From: Modicisalibacter sp049808615
GTDB lineage: Bacteria; Pseudomonadota; Gammaproteobacteria; Pseudomonadales; Halomonadaceae
Length of the DNA: 64,000 nucleotides
Assembly: GCF_049808615.1 (NCBI RefSeq)
Contig: NZ_JBNCAN010000003.1
Span: 152,372 to 216,371 of the forward strand
Reading direction: 5' to 3'
The notes under the pieces were generated by a model, which saw only the letters and a program-made list of their open reading frames with translations, ran no database searches and was not told where the DNA came from. The position numbers were made by a program, and so were the translations under genes. Of the stretch, positions 1 to 8,725 are shown piece after piece (position 1 is the first letter of the stretch; every line of letters begins with the position of its first letter).

Positions 1-2154
1 TCGGTCCTGCTGTTATTGCCGCTGCTGGTGATGCTGCTCGTCGACCGCAGCTTTCGCCGCGGCGGCACGGTCAGCGGGTCGACCACGGGAGGCATGCCCG
101 CCGACGAGCAGGACGATGCCTATCGCCCGCCCGGCAATATGCTGACCCGGATCATCGACACGATTTCCGGCTTCATGGGCCGCTATGTTGCTTATTGGTC
201 GTTGATCGCACCGCTCGTCTACTGCTATGAGGTCTTCGTGCGCTATGCCCTCAACTCGCCGACCAACTGGGCGCACGAATCAATGTTCCTGATGTTCGGC
301 ATGCAGTACCTGATAGCCGGGGCCTTCGCGCTGCGGGAGGGCGGCCATGTGCGCGTGGATATCCTCTATGTCCGCGCCAAGCCGCTGACCAGGGCCGCGC
401 TGGACATCATGACCTCGGTGTTCTTCTTCATCTTCACCCTGGCGCTGATCACCACCGGGTGGACGTTCTTTTCCCAGTCGGTGAACCAGGAAATCTTCTT
501 CTTCGGCCAGGGCTACGCCAACGAGACCTCCTTCACCGAGTGGTCGGTGCAGTACTACCCGGTCAAGTTCACCCTGGTGCTGGGGGGCGTGCTTCTGCTG
601 CTGCAGGGCGTCGCCCAGCTCATCAAGGACATTCAGGCCTTCGGCCATGCCCGGCAGCATAACGAGGGCAGCATCGCCTTCGCCTGGCTGCTCGTGCTGC
701 TGGGCGTCGCGCTGGGACTGTATGCCCTGCACGAGATCGTCAACGTGGTGGTCAATGACTACGAGCGCTTCCCGTTGAGCATCGAGAACAGCCTGACCAA
801 CGTCGGCATCGGCACCCTGACCGCCCTGATGTTCGGCACCCTGATGCTGGTGCTGGTGGCCGGCTTGCCGCTGGCCTTCGTCACCGGTGGCCTGGGCGTG
901 GTGTTCCTGTATCTGGTTGGCGATCAGTTCATGCTCAATCTGATGCCGTCACGCATCTTCCCGATGATGACCAACTACCAGCTATCGGCGATCCCGTTGT
1001 TCATCTTCATGGCGGCGGTACTGGAGAAGGCCGGCCTGATCGAGGAGCTGTTCGACACCGTCTACAAATGGATGGGCGGACTCAAGGCCGGACTAGCCAT
1101 TGCCACCGTCGTCGCCTCCACCCTGCTGGCGGCCATGGTCGGTGTGATCGGCGCCGCGGTGGTGACCATGGGCCTGATCGCGCTGCCGGCAATGCTCAAG
1201 CGCCACTATGACCCGGAGATCGCGATCGGCTCGATCATGGCCGGCGGCACCCTGGGCATCCTGATTCCGCCATCGATCCTGGCGATCATCTACGGCGTGG
1301 TCGCTCAGCAATCCGTGGGCGAACTCTATCTCGGCTCCTTGATTCCCGGCCTGCTGCTGGCCGGCATGTATGGCCTCTACTGCTGGCTACGCGGCGCCCT
1401 CAACCCCAAGGCGGCACCACCGTTGCCGGTGGAGGATCGCGTCGACATCAAGGAGAAGCTGCGCCTGCTGCGCAAGATGCTGGCACCGATCATTCTGGTG
1501 ATCGTGGTGCTGGGGGTGATCTTCACCGGTCTGGCGACGCCCGTCGAGGCCGCCGGCATCGGCACCTTCGGCGCCCTGATCGTCTCCGCCATGCATGGTC
1601 GCCTGACCTGGCCCAACCTGCACGCCGCCTGCATGACCACGCTAGTGGCCACGGCCATGGTGATGTGGATCATCTTCGGCGCCACCATCTTCGTCGGCTT
1701 CTATATTCTGCAAGGCGGCCAGGAGTTCGTTCAGGAATTGATCTCCGGCGCCGGTCTCGGCCCCTATGGCGTGCTGATGGTGATGATGGTGCTGCTAATC
1801 GCCCTGGGCATGTTTCTCGACTGGGTCGGCATCCTGCTGCTGGCGGTGCCGATCTTCGTGCCACTGATCCAGCCGCTCTCCTTCGATGGCCTGTTCGGGT
1901 TGCCCGGGGTCGATGCGGCCAACGTCTCGCTGTGGTTTGGCGTCATCTATCTGGTCAACATGCAGATGTCGTTCCTGAGTCCACCCTTCGGCTACGCGCT
2001 GTTCTATATCAAGGGGGTGTGCCCGCCACACATCACCATGGCGCAGATCTTCAAATCCTCGCTGCCCTTTCTGGGTATTCAGGCACTCGGCCTATTGCTG
2101 GTCATCCTATTCCCGGCCTTGATCACCTACCTGCCCAATCTGGTCTATCGCTAA
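1..2154 (+). CDS. TRAP transporter permease, fused small and large subunits (DctQ-DctM), 5' end cut by window
   Basis: The frame is open from base 1, so the true start lies upstream; the first residues are already a hydrophobic stretch (VLLLLPLLVML). About residues 50-210 form a DctQ-like four-helix domain with the family pattern RYALNSPTNWAHE followed by GGHVRVDI. From about residue 260 the protein is a DctM-type multi-helix permease with GTLGILIPPSI, a signature of the large TRAP subunit, and PVEAAGIG. Fused DctQM proteins are known in TRAP systems and use a sodium gradient with a periplasmic binding protein to import organic acids or similar solutes. The DctP partner is not in the window and is probably upstream. 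The substrate cannot be read from the permease. The family call is secure; the exact N-terminus is unknown. Confidence 0.9.
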   Translation, partial: SVLLLLPLLVMLLVDRSFRRGGTVSGSTTGGMPADEQDDAYRPPGNMLTRIIDTISGFMGRYVAYWSLIAPLVYCYEVFVRYALNSPTNWAHESMFLMFGMQYLIAGAFALREGGHVRVDILYVRAKPLTRAALDIMTSVFFFIFTLALITTGWTFFSQSVNQEIFFFGQGYANETSFTEWSVQYYPVKFTLVLGGVLLLLQGVAQLIKDIQAFGHARQHNEGSIAFAWLLVLLGVALGLYALHEIVNVVVNDYERFPLSIENSLTNVGIGTLTALMFGTLMLVLVAGLPLAFVTGGLGVVFLYLVGDQFMLNLMPSRIFPMMTNYQLSAIPLFIFMAAVLEKAGLIEELFDTVYKWMGGLKAGLAIATVVASTLLAAMVGVIGAAVVTMGLIALPAMLKRHYDPEIAIGSIMAGGTLGILIPPSILAIIYGVVAQQSVGELYLGSLIPGLLLAGMYGLYCWLRGALNPKAAPPLPVEDRVDIKEKLRLLRKMLAPIILVIVVLGVIFTGLATPVEAAGIGTFGALIVSAMHGRLTWPNLHAACMTTLVATAMVMWIIFGATIFVGFYILQGGQEFVQELISGAGLGPYGVLMVMMVLLIALGMFLDWVGILLLAVPIFVPLIQPLSFDGLFGLPGVDAANVSLWFGVIYLVNMQMSFLSPPFGYALFYIKGVCPPHITMAQIFKSSLPFLGIQALGLLLVILFPALITYLPNLVYR

Positions 2155-2158
2155 TCGT

Positions 2159-2174
2159 GGGACGATGGCGTCCC
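2159..2174 (+). terminator. short hairpin after the TRAP permease gene
   Basis: GGGACG and CGTCCC pair around a four-base loop, starting five bases after the TAA stop. There is no T-run behind it, so it could be a weak or Rho-assisted terminator or a 3'-end stabiliser. Confidence 0.35.
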
Positions 2175-2234
2175 CTCGACTAGGGATATGCATCTCAGCG
2201 CGAAGAGTAACAATAAATTACGCAGAAAAGCTAT

Positions 2235-2267
2235 CAATCTAAACGATAATATTTATTATTTAGATTG
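2235..2267. promoter_or_regulatory. 33-bp AT-rich palindrome upstream of the RTX/iuc genes, possible Fur-type operator
   Basis: Perfect 9-bp outer arms (CAATCTAAA at 2235-2243, TTTAGATTG at 2259-2267) enclose ATAA and TTAT, all symmetric about base 2251; only two pairs mismatch. The inner part starts GATAAT, like the Fur consensus, but I count only 12 of 19 matches to a canonical Fur box. It lies about 127 bases before the RTX start codon and ahead of a siderophore operon, where iron control would be expected. Either Fur or another dimeric repressor could bind. There is no G+C-rich stem with a T-run, so a terminator is unlikely. Confidence 0.5.
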
Positions 2268-2393
2268 TGTTTAGTGATTCCCTTCTCACAAAATCGCAAT
2301 ACTCGACGATAGGCGTCATTGCGGTGCCAGAGGGAGCCTGAACGCAGCTTAGCGCATCTCAGGGATGCTCAATGGTTATTCAAGGAGCAAAGC

Positions 2394-3206
2394 ATGGCCA
2401 TTCAAAACCAAGGCAGCGGATTGATCAACGGGACCGACGAGGGTGAAGTCATCTGGGGCGACAGCCCTGCCATCGTCAACGCCAAGGGCGGTGACGATGC
2501 CTTGCGGCTGGGCTATTCCAACGATGTCGCCAATCTCGGCGAAGGCAACGACGTGGCTTATACCGAGGCCGGCAATGACCTGGTCTTCGGCGAAGCCGGC
2601 GACGATCTGATCTATGGCGGCGGCGGCAACGATTGGCTCGACGGTGGCGAAGGCGATGACCTGCTGTGGGGCGGTGAAGACAACGATCAGCTGTTCGGCA
2701 AGGAAGGCGACGACACCCTTTACGGCGTGGAAGGCAACAATGCTCTCTACGGTTCCCTGGGTAACGATCTGATCATCGGTGGCACCGGCAGCGACGTGGT
2801 CTTCGGCGGCGAGGACGACGACGTCGTGCAGGGCGGCGACGGCGACGACTGGATTTCCGGCGGCTCCGGCGACAATCAGCTTTACGGCGAGGGCGGCGAC
2901 GATGTCCTCTACGGCAGTTTGGGTCGCGACGGTGAGCCTCGGGACGACCGAAGCAACGAGATTTTCTACACCGGTGACGATGGCAACGATATCGTCAATA
3001 ACTTTAGCGCCCAGAGCGATCAGGTCATTGTTTCCGCCAACATCAACGACACGGGTATCGAAACTCTGGCGGATTTGGCCAGTCGAGTCAGCGATTCCGA
3101 GAATGGCGCCGTGGTCGACCTGGGCGAACAGACCCAAATCTTGATGGCCGGCATACCCTCGGACGATATCCTCGCTAACGCGGCGGACTATATCACCATC
3201 GCGTGA
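2394..3206 (+). CDS. RTX (hemolysin-type calcium-binding repeat) protein
   Basis: I chose the ATG at 2394 because AAGGAG sits six bases before it; the frame runs further upstream without a good ribosome site. The 270-aa product is very acidic and carries about ten glycine/aspartate nonapeptides of the GGxGxDxLxGG type (for example GGGGNDWLDG and GGDGDDWISG), spanning roughly residues 30-190. Such repeats bind calcium in parallel beta-rolls after type I secretion. The tail (about 200-270) has a non-repeat domain ending in hydrophobic residues (DYITIA), compatible with an uncleaved C-terminal secretion signal. No enzyme domain, N-terminal signal peptide or membrane segment is visible, and no type I exporter genes are nearby. 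It lies directly ahead of the aerobactin genes, separated by a terminator-like hairpin. The family is clear, the function unknown. Confidence 0.85.
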   Translation: MAIQNQGSGLINGTDEGEVIWGDSPAIVNAKGGDDALRLGYSNDVANLGEGNDVAYTEAGNDLVFGEAGDDLIYGGGGNDWLDGGEGDDLLWGGEDNDQLFGKEGDDTLYGVEGNNALYGSLGNDLIIGGTGSDVVFGGEDDDVVQGGDGDDWISGGSGDNQLYGEGGDDVLYGSLGRDGEPRDDRSNEIFYTGDDGNDIVNNFSAQSDQVIVSANINDTGIETLADLASRVSDSENGAVVDLGEQTQILMAGIPSDDILANAADYITIA

Positions 3207-3243
3207 GGCCAATCCCTCGTTCATGACGCAACAGAGCTAGCGA

Positions 3244-3270
3244 GAGCCCGGTGTCGCATATCGGGCTTTT
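3244..3270 (+). terminator. terminator-like hairpin between the RTX gene and iucA
   Basis: AGCCCG (3245-3250) pairs with CGGGCT (3262-3267), extendable by G-U pairs, and is followed by TTTT. It ends 12 bases before the iucA start codon, so readthrough or an attenuated transcript would be needed if iucA shares the upstream promoter. Confidence 0.6.
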
Positions 3271-3282
3271 GGGATTCTCCTT

Positions 3283-4959
3283 ATGACACCTTCCGAACAC
3301 GCCGCGGCCAACTGCTTCTTCAATGCCTTGCTGCGGGAATGGCCGCACTACGACATCGAGCCAACGCACGTCGCCATCCGCGATGGCGAACACAGATTGC
3401 GCATACCTTATCGGCACCTTTCCGTTACCGGTCGTCATCGGCTCGAGGGTCCCTTGCGCCTGGATGATCATGTCATCGGCTTGGCGGATGCGGTGGGCTG
3501 GGTGCTACGTCACCCGGGGTTACTCACGCTGAGCACTCACGCCCAGGCGCAGGCGCTACAGGCACGGGTGCTGGATAGTCTGGCCAGCCTGGAGCACAGT
3601 CTCGCCGCTCAAGGCGATCTAGGTCGCCTTTTCGATGCACCACTGGATTTCATCGACTCGGAAGCGGCGCTACTGACGGGCCATTCGATACACCCCTGCC
3701 CCAAGGCGCGGGATGGTTTCACCACCGAGGACATCCAGCGCTACGCCCCGGAATACGGCGCGTCGTTTCCATTGTGCTGGTACCGAGTAGCGACGACTCA
3801 AGTGGGGGTCAGTGCCGGAGCGGACCTGGCGCCACGGCAGCTGACCGAGCAGCTACTCCCGGGCAATCCTTGCCGAAGTGCGCTCGATTCGGATCACCTG
3901 ATCATTCCCTGCCACCCCTACCAGCACCGCCACTGGCAGAGGGACCCCGCACTGAAGAAACTGCGCGATAGCGGCGCGTTGGTCTATCTGGGCGATGCCG
4001 ACCCGCACTGGCGCGCGACCTCCTCGGTGCGCAGCATCTGGCATCCCGAGCGCCCCTGGATGCTGAAATTCTCCCTGAGTGTGCGCCTGACCAACTCGCT
4101 GCGTCACTTGCAGCCCAGCGAATTCCATCGTGGTGCGGTGCTGCACCAGGTGCTGAACTCCCAGCCTCTGGAAGCGTTTGCCGCTCGGTTTCCGCACTTC
4201 ACGATACTCCGTGAGCCGCTGGGGCTTGGAATACTGGCTGAGACCGGAGAACTGCTTCCCCAAACCCTGATGCTGTGGCGCGAGAATCCCTTTGTCGGCG
4301 ACGCCACCCGCGACGTCGAAATGCTGGCCACCCTCTTGCAGGACGACCCCCGCAACGGATCGTCGCGTCTCGCCCAGCGACTCGCGCAAACATCGAGTCC
4401 ACGCAAGACCGCAAGCGCGTGGTTCACGACATTTCTAGACATCGCCGTGGAACCCCTGCTGATCGCCCAGGCGGACTACGGATTATTGTTCGGCGCCCAC
4501 CAGCAGAACATCCTCCTGCAACTCGACGACGAACTGATGCCGGTGCGCGCCTGGTTCCGGGATTGCCAGGGGACTGGCTTCACCGCCCTGGCGACTCGGT
4601 GCTACGGCCCGACGCTGAATCAGCTAGTCGAACGCAGCACCAACCTTCTAGAGCAGGAGATGGGTATCCGGCTGCTGGGCTACTACCTGATCGTCAACGC
4701 GACCTTCAACGTGATCGCCAGCCTCGCCGGTGCCGGGCTCGGCAACGAGCGACATTACCTGGCGCTGCTTCGGCGCTTCCTGGTGGAACTCAAGGCCCGG
4801 GGCGTTCGCGATAGCGCTCTGCTGGACTATCTCCTGAAAAGCCCGACGCTGTGGGCCAAGGGCAACTTCCTGTGCGCCTTCCAGGCGATCAACGAGAACA
4901 CCATGCAAGACCCGCTTTCACTCTATCACCCCATGCCCAACCCGATTGCCATCCCATGA
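3283..4959 (+). CDS. iucA: Aerobactin-type NIS siderophore synthetase IucA
   Basis: The 558-aa product belongs to the IucA/IucC family of NRPS-independent siderophore synthetases, which join citrate to a hydroxamate amine using ATP. It shows TGHSIHPCPKARDGF, the substrate/ATP-binding signature near residue 132, then HPYQHRHW, KFSLSVRLTNSLRH and the C-terminal HQQNILLQ and RDCQGTGF motifs. The end (AKGNFLC...NENTMQDP) resembles E. coli IucA more than IucC. IucA attaches N6-acetyl-N6-hydroxylysine to one carboxylate of citrate. The usual length is about 574 aa. No strong ribosome site precedes the ATG. Its stop overlaps the iucB start by ATGA. Gene order and paralogue identity make the name reliable. 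Confidence 0.92.
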   Translation: MTPSEHAAANCFFNALLREWPHYDIEPTHVAIRDGEHRLRIPYRHLSVTGRHRLEGPLRLDDHVIGLADAVGWVLRHPGLLTLSTHAQAQALQARVLDSLASLEHSLAAQGDLGRLFDAPLDFIDSEAALLTGHSIHPCPKARDGFTTEDIQRYAPEYGASFPLCWYRVATTQVGVSAGADLAPRQLTEQLLPGNPCRSALDSDHLIIPCHPYQHRHWQRDPALKKLRDSGALVYLGDADPHWRATSSVRSIWHPERPWMLKFSLSVRLTNSLRHLQPSEFHRGAVLHQVLNSQPLEAFAARFPHFTILREPLGLGILAETGELLPQTLMLWRENPFVGDATRDVEMLATLLQDDPRNGSSRLAQRLAQTSSPRKTASAWFTTFLDIAVEPLLIAQADYGLLFGAHQQNILLQLDDELMPVRAWFRDCQGTGFTALATRCYGPTLNQLVERSTNLLEQEMGIRLLGYYLIVNATFNVIASLAGAGLGNERHYLALLRRFLVELKARGVRDSALLDYLLKSPTLWAKGNFLCAFQAINENTMQDPLSLYHPMPNPIAIP

Positions 4960-5651
4960 CCGACCACGCCCTTCAACGCGACGAACGCGAACGCTATCTA
5001 GCGCCGGCGCTATTGGCCACCAGCAGCCCGACCGCCATGACCCAAACCGACGGCACACCCCATCCCAGGCGGCCCACCGACCCACCTGGAGAGCACTATC
5101 GGCGCCATGTGCCGGAGATCGACAAGACCTTAAGTCTACGATTGATCGATGTAGAGGAAGACGGCGAGCGCTTTCATCGCTGGCAGAACGATCCACGGGT
5201 GGCCGCCTTCTGGGAGTATCCCTTCGATCGCGTGACCCTGGACGACATGATTCGCGATCGACTGGCGGACGCGCACTGCACACCATTGATCGGGTGCTTC
5301 GATGATCAGCCCTTCGCCTACCTGGAGTGTTACTGGGTGGCGGAAGATCGCCTCGCTCCATACTGCGAGCACGGTCCCTTCGATCAAGGCATACACGTGC
5401 TGGTGGGCGAAGCCGTTCATCTGGGCAAGGCCAATACGCTCGCCTGGCTGAACGGCTTGAGCCATTACCTGTTTCTGCGGGAACCGCGTTGCCAGACCCT
5501 GTTCGGAGAGCCAAACGCCAACAACCGAGCCATCCTGCGTTACACCTATCCGCTGAACGCCTGGCGGAAGCGCTATGAGTTCGACTTTCCTCACAAGCGC
5601 TCGATGCTGCTCAGCTGTTCGCGCCAGGATTTCTTCGGTGGTGATTCATGA
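4956..5651 (+). CDS. iucB: N6-hydroxylysine acetyltransferase IucB, short form
   Basis: GNAT-type acetyltransferase that acetylates N6-hydroxylysine to make the aerobactin hydroxamate. Visible IucB-like segments are RWQNDPRVAAFWE, PLIGCFDDQPFAY, ECYWVAEDR, then HVLVGE and EFDFPHKRS, which parallel the C-terminal two thirds of E. coli IucB. The ATG at 4956 overlaps the iucA stop (ATGA), giving 231 aa against about 315 in E. coli. The missing part is the N-terminal region of about 100 residues, which is not the acetyl-CoA-binding core. Many IucB/RhbD-like proteins are of this short type, so it is probably functional. The stop overlaps iucC by ATGA. Confidence 0.88.
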   Translation: MTDHALQRDERERYLAPALLATSSPTAMTQTDGTPHPRRPTDPPGEHYRRHVPEIDKTLSLRLIDVEEDGERFHRWQNDPRVAAFWEYPFDRVTLDDMIRDRLADAHCTPLIGCFDDQPFAYLECYWVAEDRLAPYCEHGPFDQGIHVLVGEAVHLGKANTLAWLNGLSHYLFLREPRCQTLFGEPNANNRAILRYTYPLNAWRKRYEFDFPHKRSMLLSCSRQDFFGGDS

Positions 5652-7426
5652 TGCCGGGCGAGCCGTTCATTCAAGCCCGTCGACGCCTGCTGGCCAAGGC
5701 GCTGGCTGAATCCTGCTTCGAGAACAGCCTGAAAGCGATGGCGCAGGAAGGCGATGGCTTTCAGGTCGAGCTCCCCGGGAATGTACGCTATCGATTTCGC
5801 GCGACCCGCAGTCTCTGGGACTGGCTGATCATCGATCCCGACAGCATTACCCGTAACGACACTCCCGCTCATGGTCCCCAGCGATTTCTGCTCGACGCCC
5901 AGATGTCTCTCGGCATCGACGATGTCCTGCTGGGCAATCTGCTGGCGGAGCTCAACAACACGCTTTACAGCGATGTTCAAACGCTCAGGCGCCAGCAGTC
6001 CTGGACCGCATCCGAGCTGTCCACCCTGGATGGCATCACCCTGCAGGGCCTGCTGGAGGGCCATCCCAAGCTACTCGCCAGCAAGGGCCGCGTCGGTTGG
6101 GGCACGAGCGATCTGGCACGCTACAGCCCGGAAGCCGGAACAGCCTTCACACTGCGCTGGCTAGCGATGCGACGCCAAGACTGCAACAGCGCCATCAGTG
6201 AATCGGACCATTGGCACGATTTATGGAAGGCATCCCTGTCAGCCCAAGACCTGGCGTCCATACGTGCACGCCTGGCAGAGCAGGGATGCCGTTTCGATGA
6301 GGTGCGCCTGTTGCCGGTACATCCCTGGCAGTGGCAGCACTGCATCGCCATTCACTACGCGGAACTCCTGGCCTGCGGCGAGCTGATCGATCTCGGCGAG
6401 CGGCAAGGGCACTATCGGGCGCAGCTCTCCCTGCGCACCTTGAGCGGTCCAGGCGATGTCGACATCAAGCTGGCCCTGACGGTGCTCAACACTTCCTGTT
6501 TTCGTGGGATTCCGGGGCGCTATATCGCCATCGGCCCGGCGCTAAGCGATTGGCTCACGCGACTGACCCAAGAAGACGGCACCCTGTCGACGCTGATCGT
6601 GCAGCGGGAACTGGCGGGAATCCATTGCCCCGCGCCCTGGCAGGAAGAGCTGCCGGGCACGCCCTATCGCTTCCAGGAAATGCTCGGTGCCATCTGGCGG
6701 GAGAGCCTGGAAGCAAGGCTCGAAGATGGCCAACTGAGCCGTCCCCTGGCGGCCTTCCTGCACAGCGATAGTCAGGGCAACAGCCTGATCGCCGCCCATG
6801 TCCACCGCTCCGGCCTCCAGGTAGAGGACTGGTTGCGCCGGCTGTTCGAGGTGACCGTGGTGCCGCTTTATCACCTGATGTGCGCCTACGGCGTCGGGGT
6901 GATCGCCCATGGCCAGAACCTGTCGGTGGTGCTCGACCGACATGTGCCGATATATGGCGCCATCAAAGATTTTCATGGCGATCTACGTCTGTGGGAAGCC
7001 CCCTTGGCGGTGCGTGAAGGCCTGCCGCAAGCCGTGGCGGATGCGTTGACCCATCTACCGGCGCACTATCTGATTCACGACCTGGTGACCGGCTATCTGG
7101 TCTCGACCCTGCGCTTTATTTCGCCGCTATTGGCCCGGGACCTGAATTATCCGGAAAGCGCTTTCTATCGTCTGCTGAGCCAAACGCTGCGGACCTATCA
7201 GCGCCGCCATCCTCAATTGGCCCAACGCTTTGCCCAATTCGACCTGTTCACTCCGCAACTGCTACGGGTATGCCTCAATCGCGCCCGCTACCAGGTGGGG
7301 TATGACGACAGCGCCGAGCGACCTCTGCCGGAACTCGGACCACCACTAGCCAATCCGCTGGTGCTTACTCATCAGTCGATCACTGACTCAGCAGCCACTT
7401 TCACCAGCGAAGGAGGTCGACCATGA
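5648..7426 (+). CDS. iucC: Aerobactin synthetase IucC (second NIS synthetase)
   Basis: This 592-aa IucA/IucC-family enzyme adds the second hydroxylysine arm to the IucA product to finish aerobactin. It has EGHPKLLASKGRVGWG, LPVHPWQWQH, YNTSC-like LNTSCFRGIPGRYIA, YRFQEMLGAIWRE, VVPLYHLMCAYGVGVIAHGQN and KDFHGDLR, all close to E. coli IucC (577 aa). The start is either the ATG at 5648, overlapping iucB, or the adjacent ATG at 5651. A strong AAGGAGGT near its 3' end serves iucD. It differs clearly from the first synthetase, as expected for the non-redundant IucA/IucC pair. Confidence 0.93.
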   Translation: MMPGEPFIQARRRLLAKALAESCFENSLKAMAQEGDGFQVELPGNVRYRFRATRSLWDWLIIDPDSITRNDTPAHGPQRFLLDAQMSLGIDDVLLGNLLAELNNTLYSDVQTLRRQQSWTASELSTLDGITLQGLLEGHPKLLASKGRVGWGTSDLARYSPEAGTAFTLRWLAMRRQDCNSAISESDHWHDLWKASLSAQDLASIRARLAEQGCRFDEVRLLPVHPWQWQHCIAIHYAELLACGELIDLGERQGHYRAQLSLRTLSGPGDVDIKLALTVLNTSCFRGIPGRYIAIGPALSDWLTRLTQEDGTLSTLIVQRELAGIHCPAPWQEELPGTPYRFQEMLGAIWRESLEARLEDGQLSRPLAAFLHSDSQGNSLIAAHVHRSGLQVEDWLRRLFEVTVVPLYHLMCAYGVGVIAHGQNLSVVLDRHVPIYGAIKDFHGDLRLWEAPLAVREGLPQAVADALTHLPAHYLIHDLVTGYLVSTLRFISPLLARDLNYPESAFYRLLSQTLRTYQRRHPQLAQRFAQFDLFTPQLLRVCLNRARYQVGYDDSAERPLPELGPPLANPLVLTHQSITDSAATFTSEGGRP

Positions 7427-8709
7427 CAGCGCCTTTGGACCTGGCCGGTATCGGTATCGGCCCCTTCAACCTGAGTATCGCCACGCTACTGGATAGTCCG
7501 CCCCACACCAACAAACCGAGGCTAAAGGCACGCTTTTTCGATCGCAAACCGGACTTCGACTGGCATCCCGGCATGTTGCTGCCCGGTGCGCGCCTGCAGA
7601 CCTCCTTTCTCAAGGATCTGGTGACTGCTGTCGCGCCGCAAAGCCCTTACAGCATCCTGCAGTTCCTGGTCAGCCAACGACGCTTCTATCAGTTTCTGGC
7701 GGCGGAGCTACCCGCTATCAGCCGAGCAGAATACGGTCACTATCTGAGTTGGGCGGCGGATCAGCTTGATAGCCTGAAATTCGATAGCCAGCTCGAAACC
7801 GTGGATTTCGATGGCCACTACTTTCAATTGCATTTTTCCGATGGACGCCAGCCGATCGCAGCCCGCCATCTATGCCTGGGCACCGGTAAACCGCCCTGGG
7901 TGCCGAACTGCTGCCGCCCTCACTTAAGCTCGAACTGCTTTCACGCCATCGGCATCGCCAATCGGCAATTGGACCTGAGTGGCAAACGGGTGGCGATCAT
8001 CGGTGGCGGTCAATCCGGTGCGGAAGTCCTGCAGGCCATCCTTGACAATCACTGGGGACGATCCGCCCAGGTCAACTGGCTTTCCAGGCGCAGCAATTTC
8101 GCGCCACTGGATGAAACGCCCTTCACCAACGAATACTTCACGCCTCAATACATCGACGCCTTCTTCGATCTGCCTGGTTCGATCAAGCAACGAGTCGTCG
8201 ATGAGCAGAAAATGGCCTCCGACGGCATTTCGCCGGACACCCTGAAGGCGATCTATCAGCGTCTCTACGAAGGCCAGATACAGGGCAACTTTCCCCCCGT
8301 GCGGCTGATGCCCGGGCGCGAACTCTACAATCTGAAATATGAAGATGGACGCCATCAGCTCCACTTTCGTAATCGTCTGGACGGCGCTCATCAGCAGTGC
8401 GACGCGGAGGTGGTCATCCTGGCCACCGGTTTCAGTCAGCAGCTACCAGCCTATCTCGGCCCCTTGCGGGAGCAGCTGACCCTTGATGAGCATGGCCAAC
8501 TGATCCTCGATCGGCACTTTCAAGCCCAATGGCAGGGCCAAGCCACCAATCGCATCTACGCGGTCAACGCCGGGCGTTTCAGCCACGGTATCGCCGAATC
8601 GCAGATGAGCCTGATGTGCTGGCGCTCCGCCACCATCATCAACCATCTGGCCGGCGAGGACATATTCGATACCGGCCAGGGCACGGGCATGGTGGATTGG
8701 CGTAGTTGA
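7423..8709 (+). CDS. iucD: L-lysine N6-monooxygenase IucD
   Basis: Flavin- and NADPH-dependent enzyme that hydroxylates lysine, the first step of aerobactin synthesis. The FAD-binding GIGIGPFN is at residues 9-16, followed by DWHPGMLL and FLKDLVTAVAP; the NADPH-binding IIGGGQSGAEV is near residue 190; the C-terminus has LATGF and HGIAESQMSLMCWRSA. These segments match E. coli IucD almost position for position, and the length (428 aa) fits. The start overlaps the iucC stop by ATGA behind an excellent AAGGAGGT. It is the last gene of the operon: no iutA receptor or exporter follows, and the next gene is convergent with a 16-base gap. Confidence 0.95.
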   Translation: MTAPLDLAGIGIGPFNLSIATLLDSPPHTNKPRLKARFFDRKPDFDWHPGMLLPGARLQTSFLKDLVTAVAPQSPYSILQFLVSQRRFYQFLAAELPAISRAEYGHYLSWAADQLDSLKFDSQLETVDFDGHYFQLHFSDGRQPIAARHLCLGTGKPPWVPNCCRPHLSSNCFHAIGIANRQLDLSGKRVAIIGGGQSGAEVLQAILDNHWGRSAQVNWLSRRSNFAPLDETPFTNEYFTPQYIDAFFDLPGSIKQRVVDEQKMASDGISPDTLKAIYQRLYEGQIQGNFPPVRLMPGRELYNLKYEDGRHQLHFRNRLDGAHQQCDAEVVILATGFSQQLPAYLGPLREQLTLDEHGQLILDRHFQAQWQGQATNRIYAVNAGRFSHGIAESQMSLMCWRSATIINHLAGEDIFDTGQGTGMVDWRS

Positions 8710-8725
8710 GTAAAGTGGCAGTTGA

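Noticed and set aside
2245..2263. Confident assignment of a Fur box
   Set aside because: Only 12 of 19 positions agree with the consensus, so the site is reported as a palindrome with possible, not established, Fur binding.
2520..2940. Regularly spaced DNA repeats suggestive of a CRISPR array
   Set aside because: The periodicity is the nonapeptide repeat of the RTX protein, with degenerate units and no unique spacers.
2376..3224. 282-codon minus-strand frame opposite the RTX gene, rich in Val/Ala repeats
   Set aside because: The repetitive pattern mirrors the GGxGxD codons of the RTX repeats; it is an antisense artefact.
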